NCBI RefSeq assembly: GCF_040096455.1
Contig: NZ_JBBMER010000009.1
Coordinates: forward strand, 46,614-110,613
Source of the DNA: Lachnospira rogosae
Lineage (GTDB): Bacteria > Bacillota > Clostridia > Lachnospirales > Lachnospiraceae
DNA length: 64,000 nucleotides
Reading direction: 5' to 3'
Part shown: positions 59,622 to 64,000 of the stretch, one piece after another
How positions within the stretch are numbered: position 1 is the first letter of the stretch
Layout of the letters: each line of letters opens with the position of its first letter
The notes under the pieces: model-generated
Database searches by the model: none
The model's input: the letters and a program-made list of their open reading frames with translations, nothing else
Told to the model about the DNA's origin: nothing
Position numbers and translations under genes: made by a program

Positions 59622-60452
59622 ATGAAGCAGATGTTAAAAATAGAGCTGGAGAGGGCGTTTAAAAGTGCAGGTTTAAAAGTGTCGCTCCTGATAGGTATAG
59701 TTATAAGTGCATTACATTTTTTTCAGAAGGTATTACCAACGGCACTCGATCCATTACATTTTTATAAAACAGGTAATCTTGAAACAGTAGCCAATGTTAA
59801 TAATATGTGGATGGCAATGGGTGAAGGCTGGCATTACACATTGTATGTCAGGCTTATTCCGTTACTTGCTGTTGTGCCTTATGCCGTTACATATTATACA
59901 GATTATAAAAAGGGGATTGTAAAGAATTATTATACAAGAACCAAAAAGATTAATTACATATCAGCCAAATATATTGCAGTGTTTCTTACAGGTGGAACGG
60001 CGGCAGTTGCTCCGTTAGTACTGGATCTGATTGCTACATCAGCAGTGATGCCATCTTTTATAGCAATTAGTCATACTGTTCCCTGTAATGGCAATGGAAT
60101 ATGGTCATATATATTATTCTCACATCCGTATATATATTATTTGTTATATTTTATTCTCCAGTTTATATGTGCAGGACTGATGGCAACAATGTCTCTCGTT
60201 GTATCGCTGTATGTTAATAATGCATTTATTGTACTGTTGTTTCCAAGTGTATTATGTGAATTCATTAATGCAGTTTCAACATGGATTCCTGTTAAATATA
60301 GATATATAAAAGGGGCGGCTCCATGGAGATTGTTCAGGATTGATCAGGTGGCAATAAATTACTGGCAGAGTTATGTGATATTTATATGCGTGGTTTTGTT
60401 GTTTGATCTTGTTATATATGTGTGGAGAGGGGTGAAGAATGATGCACTCTAA
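59622..60452 (+). CDS. ABC-2-like membrane permease
   Basis: This 276-residue protein has six predicted helices and an N-terminal MLKIELERAFKSAGLKVSL segment typical of ABC-2 permease subunits. The YKKGIVKNYYTRTKKINYISAKYIA stretch is the usual cytoplasmic loop before the third helix. No ATPase gene follows in the operon. GGAGG precedes ATG 59622. It overlaps the next gene by 14 bp. Likely controlled by the direct repeat at 59486. Confidence 0.72.
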   Translation: MKQMLKIELERAFKSAGLKVSLLIGIVISALHFFQKVLPTALDPLHFYKTGNLETVANVNNMWMAMGEGWHYTLYVRLIPLLAVVPYAVTYYTDYKKGIVKNYYTRTKKINYISAKYIAVFLTGGTAAVAPLVLDLIATSAVMPSFIAISHTVPCNGNGIWSYILFSHPYIYYLLYFILQFICAGLMATMSLVVSLYVNNAFIVLLFPSVLCEFINAVSTWIPVKYRYIKGAAPWRLFRIDQVAINYWQSYVIFICVVLLFDLVIYVWRGVKNDAL

Positions 60453-61023
60453 AAAGAGAATTATAAAGCGTGTTGTTATAGCCTGCCTGATATTAGTAGT
60501 ATCTGGTGTGTGGCTTGTAGGTTACATAGATGTCAATAAAAGATTTCCAAAGCCAGAGCAGCAGGTACATTCAATTGGAGAATGGGTAAGGGCGGGCGAT
60601 ACGAGCATAAAAGTTAATTCTGTAGAATATATGCCGCAGGAAGAAGCGAACAGCCAATATGGATCAGAACTTCTCCATGATAACGGGAATAATAGTAATA
60701 CTTATTATTTTATAGCGAAGATTGATGTTAAGAATGAAACAGATAAGGAAATCAAATTATCAAAAACACTTTTAGAGCATCTTGGATTGGAGATATATCC
60801 TGTTGGCGTATTAATATATGGAGAAGTGATGGAAAATGGAGAATTGACAAGCATAAAGCTTAAAGCACAAGAACAAAGGGAAATTGTATTGCATTTTATA
60901 ATGTCACAAGGAGTGTTGCGGGATGATAGAAGATGGATGTTGAAAAAGTCACAGATTCGTATTGTACTGTCTAATTATCCTGTACACGAAATTATAGTTC
61001 TTGATGATATTAAGGGATTGTAA
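60439..61023 (+). CDS. Membrane-anchored extracellular protein of unknown function
   Basis: This is a 194-residue protein with an N-terminal signal-anchor (about residues 12-30) and an outside beta-rich domain (TYYFIAKIDVKNETDKEIKLS is like the DUF4352/telokin-type beta-sandwich). I cannot name the family. GAGGGG is 7 nt before ATG 60439, and a second ATG follows directly. It overlaps the upstream permease gene, so both are coupled. It resembles the following lipoprotein in general architecture. Confidence 0.62.
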   Translation: MMHSKKRIIKRVVIACLILVVSGVWLVGYIDVNKRFPKPEQQVHSIGEWVRAGDTSIKVNSVEYMPQEEANSQYGSELLHDNGNNSNTYYFIAKIDVKNETDKEIKLSKTLLEHLGLEIYPVGVLIYGEVMENGELTSIKLKAQEQREIVLHFIMSQGVLRDDRRWMLKKSQIRIVLSNYPVHEIIVLDDIKGL

Positions 61024-61037
61024 AGAGGAGTTTATTT

Positions 61038-61937
61038 ATGAAAAGAAAAAGTATAATATTTGCTATTTTATGTGTATTAATGCTGGTATCAGGCTGTAGC
61101 AGCCAAAGTACTGATGATATATATCAGATGATGGAAAATGCATCATCAAAATCAAATGGCAGTGAATCATCTGGACAATCAGATATGGTTTCTGACAATT
61201 CACCACGCGTATATACAGAAGATTATAAGGAGTGCAATAAAAATTATATGCCGGAACTGGTACAGACTGGGGAGACGGCTAAGGTTACAATTGGTAGTAG
61301 AAATGATACGTTATCATTTACAGTTACAGATGCCCTTATTACAGATGATTTTAGTGATTTAAGACAGCTTACATCACAGGCGGCATATGATAATATAAGA
61401 AATTTCCTGCTTTATGTAGAAACAGATGATTATATAGATGAACAGGGGAATATATTAGACAGTGAACGTGGGGTTGAGAGGAAAGCGCTTTTTGTAAAGC
61501 TTAGTATAAAAAATGAGAATAATAGTGAATACACATTGCCTATACACAGCCTGAGTCTGTATAGCATAAAAAAGGAGAATTCTGTGATGAAATACAGACG
61601 CTTGAAAGGGACAAATGATGGAGGACCTATTTGTGCAAATGCACCAGATGCATTTACTTTGAAATCGGCTTCTAAAATTACATTACAGCCGGGCGAGGAA
61701 AAAGAAGAAGTGTTAATATATTTTGAAGAAGATAAGTGGGTTGAACAGTATACATATCGTTATGATAAGGATATAGGAAAGGGTGTATATGGAGATCTGG
61801 TGTATGGAGATGATATTTCATATGACAATATATATTTTTCAACTTCATTTATGTACGAAAGTAATAATCAAAACAAGGACAGAGGCTACTTTGAGAAGAT
61901 TAAGAGTCTTATTAAACTGGATATAAGACAGGAATAA
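61038..61937 (+). CDS. Lipoprotein with beta-sandwich-like domain
   Basis: This is a 299-residue lipoprotein (signal peptide with lipobox LVSGC, Cys at about 20), then a Ser/Asn-rich linker and a domain with FVKLSIKNENNSEYTLPIHSLSLY, a pattern found in beta-sandwich domains of extracellular clostridial proteins. LQPGEEKEEVLIYFEEDKW recalls the DUF4352-like ending and matches the style of the previous protein (LKAQEQREIVLHF). The two may be distant relatives by duplication. AGAGGAG precedes the ATG. Confidence 0.65.
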   Translation: MKRKSIIFAILCVLMLVSGCSSQSTDDIYQMMENASSKSNGSESSGQSDMVSDNSPRVYTEDYKECNKNYMPELVQTGETAKVTIGSRNDTLSFTVTDALITDDFSDLRQLTSQAAYDNIRNFLLYVETDDYIDEQGNILDSERGVERKALFVKLSIKNENNSEYTLPIHSLSLYSIKKENSVMKYRRLKGTNDGGPICANAPDAFTLKSASKITLQPGEEKEEVLIYFEEDKWVEQYTYRYDKDIGKGVYGDLVYGDDISYDNIYFSTSFMYESNNQNKDRGYFEKIKSLIKLDIRQE

Positions 61938-61971
61938 TGGAACGTGAAGAATTGCAATAACAGGTGGTATG

Positions 61972-62730
61972 ATGAAAAGATTAGTTGATTTATTGCGGGT
62001 AAATGAGTCAAGGTTTACAGCTATTATATTAGGTGCAATGACAATTGCTGCTGTTATTAATTTTAATGGGCAGCTTGGGAGCGGCGGAGGAGTGCCGTGC
62101 TTATATGATGTCTATATAATAGGTATTTTGCATGTGGTGGATACATTTGGTGTTCCATTGCTGCTGTTTTATACATTATTTGTCGAAAGGCATAACCAGA
62201 GAATAATGCAGGTTGTCAGGGAACGCACAGTTAATGATGTATGGAAAAGATGCGTGATAGATTTACTCATTTTGTGTACGTTTTTTACGGTATATGTCTT
62301 TGCTTTAACCACGATTGTAGGTTTATTGCGGACAAATACATTTTATAATTGGGGAGAACAATATAGTCGCTGTGCAAAATGGCTTGGAAAAGTATGTGAA
62401 GAACAGCCATCATTTGTTATGCTGCTGGTGGCATATGTAATAGAGACATTTCAGTGCTTTTTAATAACGGGAATTGTAATGATCGGAGTATGGTGGTGCA
62501 CCAATAAAGAATGGGCAGGATATATATCTGCAATAATATTAATTACTATAGACAGAAGCTTTGAAAGCCATGGCTTAATATTTGGCAGTTATCAGGTATC
62601 AAGCTATACATACAAGGTTGGCTTAAACTTAGGTGTAAATATAATATATCCGCTGATAGTTATGGTAATAATATTTGTCCTTGTGAACGTGGCAGTAAGA
62701 TTTAAGAAAAAGGAATTCTTAGGGACATAG
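61972..62730 (+). CDS. Polytopic membrane protein, permease-like
   Basis: The protein has about 252 residues and six predicted helices. It opens KRLVDLLRVNESRFTAIILGAM, like the N-terminus of bacteriocin-type ABC permeases. Its family is not recognised with certainty. AGGTGG sits 4 nt before ATG 61972; the ATG at 61969 is an alternative. It lies in the same direction and close to its neighbours, consistent with one operon. Confidence 0.6.
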   Translation: MKRLVDLLRVNESRFTAIILGAMTIAAVINFNGQLGSGGGVPCLYDVYIIGILHVVDTFGVPLLLFYTLFVERHNQRIMQVVRERTVNDVWKRCVIDLLILCTFFTVYVFALTTIVGLLRTNTFYNWGEQYSRCAKWLGKVCEEQPSFVMLLVAYVIETFQCFLITGIVMIGVWWCTNKEWAGYISAIILITIDRSFESHGLIFGSYQVSSYTYKVGLNLGVNIIYPLIVMVIIFVLVNVAVRFKKKEFLGT

Positions 62731-62733
62731 ATT

Positions 62734-63621
62734 GTGCAGAAAACTTATAACTTTGCAGAAAAGATAAGGGAGAGAGTGTGGATGTTGTGGTGGCAGATAA
62801 AAAGCGACATAAGAGAGGGCATTGTACAGCAATGGAAAAGATTTGCAATGCTTGGAATAATATATGCAGTATGTGTAATATATTTTATTATGATATGCAG
62901 CTTTAGCAGACATATTGACTCGTATACGTGTGGAGATATGATTTTATGGGTGTTAAGGGGTGTTAAGAAATATGATAGTGGTGTGATTAAAACCGTAGAC
63001 ATATCCTCTGTGTATATGCTTCCTAATATATTTGTAGCTTATATTGTCGGCAATTATGTCATCAAAGACCTGTATGGCTTTGGAAAGAATATTATCGTCA
63101 GAACAGGAAGTAGGTTTAACTGGTGGATAAGCAAATGTATATGGGGCATATTAACAGCAGTGCTAAGTTATGCAATATTGTATGCTGTAATAATAGTGGC
63201 TGGAATATGCACAGGAGGCGTTAAGCTTGCACCGACACCAGAAGTATGCTATTCGGCTATTTCTATGGATAAACAGATTATTATACAGAACACTAATCTG
63301 ACAGGTCTGGTGATAAGTCTTATGGCTATGAGCCTGCTTATGACAATAACCTTCTGCATTATCCAGATTACAGTCGGACTTATTATATCACCAGTCATTG
63401 GATATGTTATTGTGATGTCATATCTTATTATAGGTGCATTTTCAGATAATCCATTCATTATATCCATATATTGTATGGCTTTAAGAAATGGAATATACAG
63501 CCCAGAAGGATATAACATATTATTGGGAGTAATTATTATGGCGGCAATAACAATCTTCTGCATAGTAGCAGGCTCATTATATATAAGAAAAATGGATATA
63601 ATTAACCAGAAACAGGAGTGA
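62734..63621 (+). CDS. Polytopic membrane protein, permease-like
   Basis: This 295-residue protein has six helices and a pattern like the previous gene (YVIKDLYGFGKNIIVRTGSRFNWWISKCIWGIL resembles ABC-2 permease loops). The start is GTG 62734, 3 bp after the upstream stop. ATG 62782 (MLWWQIKSDIREG) is a good alternative. It ends the operon before the rRNA region. No ATPase follows. Confidence 0.6.
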   Translation: MQKTYNFAEKIRERVWMLWWQIKSDIREGIVQQWKRFAMLGIIYAVCVIYFIMICSFSRHIDSYTCGDMILWVLRGVKKYDSGVIKTVDISSVYMLPNIFVAYIVGNYVIKDLYGFGKNIIVRTGSRFNWWISKCIWGILTAVLSYAILYAVIIVAGICTGGVKLAPTPEVCYSAISMDKQIIIQNTNLTGLVISLMAMSLLMTITFCIIQITVGLIISPVIGYVIVMSYLIIGAFSDNPFIISIYCMALRNGIYSPEGYNILLGVIIMAAITIFCIVAGSLYIRKMDIINQKQE

Positions 63622-63872
63622 CAGGGACACGAATAATGCTTAAATGCATTATAAATTGGGAAAGATTTCAATTTATTGCAAAAAAGAAAAGGATATTTTA
63701 AGCCATAAATATAAGAAAAACAGATTAAATTGAGGTAAAAAATAAAAAAATCTCCAAAATCAAGGAAAATATTAAAATGCTGCAAAGCTAGTAAATACGC
63801 GGCTTTGCAAAGAATTAGCTTTGCTAAATCAACAAAAATCTCAAAAAAATTAAAAAAAATTGAAAAAAGTTG
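63622..63872. other. AT-rich gap before the rRNA promoter
   Basis: No gene is seen. GCAAAGCTA (63782-63790) and TAGCTTTGC (63816-63824) form a 9-bp inverted repeat, and a third copy GCTTTGC (63802-63808) can pair with the first instead, so two hairpins compete. A-tracts at 63842-63870 may serve as an UP-like element for the rRNA promoter. A 231-codon frame on the minus strand that crosses this gap is judged spurious. Confidence 0.4.
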
Positions 63873-63904
63873 TTGACATATGTGATGGGTGGTGCTATTA
63901 TAAT
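63873..63904 (+). promoter_or_regulatory. rRNA operon promoter
   Basis: TTGACA (63873-63878) and TATTAT (63896-63901) are 17 bp apart; a TATAAT at 63899-63904 overlaps. A-tracts lie directly upstream. The following leader ends with TTTGATAACTGAACAG, which is the usual sequence shortly before 16S rRNA in clostridia, so the rRNA gene should begin just beyond the window. Confidence 0.8.
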
Positions 63905-63907
63905 CAA

Positions 63908-64000
63908 GTCGCCGCGATACGACAGCGACACAAAAGCTTCTCAAACACAGATAAATACTGAGTTTGAAAGCAATGAACTTTGATAACTGAACAGAAAGAC
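63908..64000 (+). ncRNA. 5' leader of an rRNA operon (partial)
   Basis: This stretch follows the promoter and contains GTCGC...GCGAC (63908-63912 and 63925-63929) and TCAAAC...GTTTGA hairpins before CTTTGATAACTGAACAG. The rRNA itself is not reached. The call rests on similarity to the common pre-16S leader of Lachnospiraceae and Clostridium. Confidence 0.7.

Noticed and set aside
63249..63944. 231-codon frame on the minus strand over the last membrane gene and the rRNA promoter
   Set aside because: It runs antisense to a well-supported membrane protein, covers the rRNA promoter, lacks a ribosome binding site, and its composition mirrors the opposite hydrophobic codons.

Overview
This AT-rich window reads as the chromosome of an anaerobic, Gram-positive Firmicute, most likely of the family Lachnospiraceae (Lachnospira, Agathobacter or Roseburia relatives). 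The reasons are the uvrC-hprK-murB-rapZ-whiA cluster, a Tad pilus locus of the clostridial kind with FHA and Flp1-like members, indolepyruvate:ferredoxin oxidoreductase, spore genes (spmA, spmB, yyaC) and LytTR/GHKL signalling. The genus is inferred, not proven. No tRNA, CRISPR array, transposase or phage gene was seen.

Layout. 1-3.9 kb: a gene cut by the left edge, a CapA-like lipoprotein, then on the minus strand a GltD/NfnB-like flavoprotein and a DUF2752 membrane protein. A 133-nt cruciform-like inverted repeat lies between the two convergent genes. 4.4-11.1 kb: the F1Fo ATP synthase operon atpB-E-F-(HA)-G-D-C, in which delta and alpha are one continuous reading frame and the atpD-atpC gap holds a 58-bp tandem repeat. 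11.2-12.2 kb: two small membrane proteins.

12.2-19.4 kb is the most novel-looking part. It holds an orphan LytTR regulator, an exported protein, a 97-residue secreted Cys-containing peptide, a lipoprotein, two FtsX-type permeases and an ABC ATPase. Two near-identical paired direct repeats, each with the same layout relative to its promoter, stand before the regulator and before the exported-protein gene. This suggests a self-contained regulon for a secreted peptide and its transporter.

19.5-23.7 kb: an acyl/aryl-CoA ligase followed by iorA and iorB. 23.8-30.5 kb: uvrC, hprK, a ROK glucokinase, murB, rapZ and whiA, with yvcK absent from its usual place. 30.5-34.9 kb: two CobW-type metal GTPases, one with a long His/Cys repeat and one fused to a YcgQ-type domain, then nudC, then spmA-spmB, whose ribosome binding site and start codon sit inside a 19-bp stem. 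34.9-36.5 kb, minus strand: a GH25 muramidase and a DUF2508 protein.

36.6-47.1 kb: the Tad pilus operon (prepilin peptidase, TadZ, TadA, TadB, TadC, Flp, accessory and TadE/F-like pseudopilins, a second peptidase and an FHA protein). A 40-bp tandem repeat of tiny reading frames precedes flp. 47.2-53.7 kb: a flavodoxin/SCP2 protein, a soluble GHKL kinase, a HIT protein, an aconitase, a coiled-coil membrane protein and YyaC. 53.9-57.4 kb: MPN/LysM, DUF5711 and CvpA membrane proteins. 57.4-63.6 kb: a second LytTR/GHKL two-component pair, then a direct-repeat promoter that overlaps a terminator, then an operon of permease-like membrane proteins and lipoproteins with no ATPase. The window ends in an rRNA operon promoter and leader.
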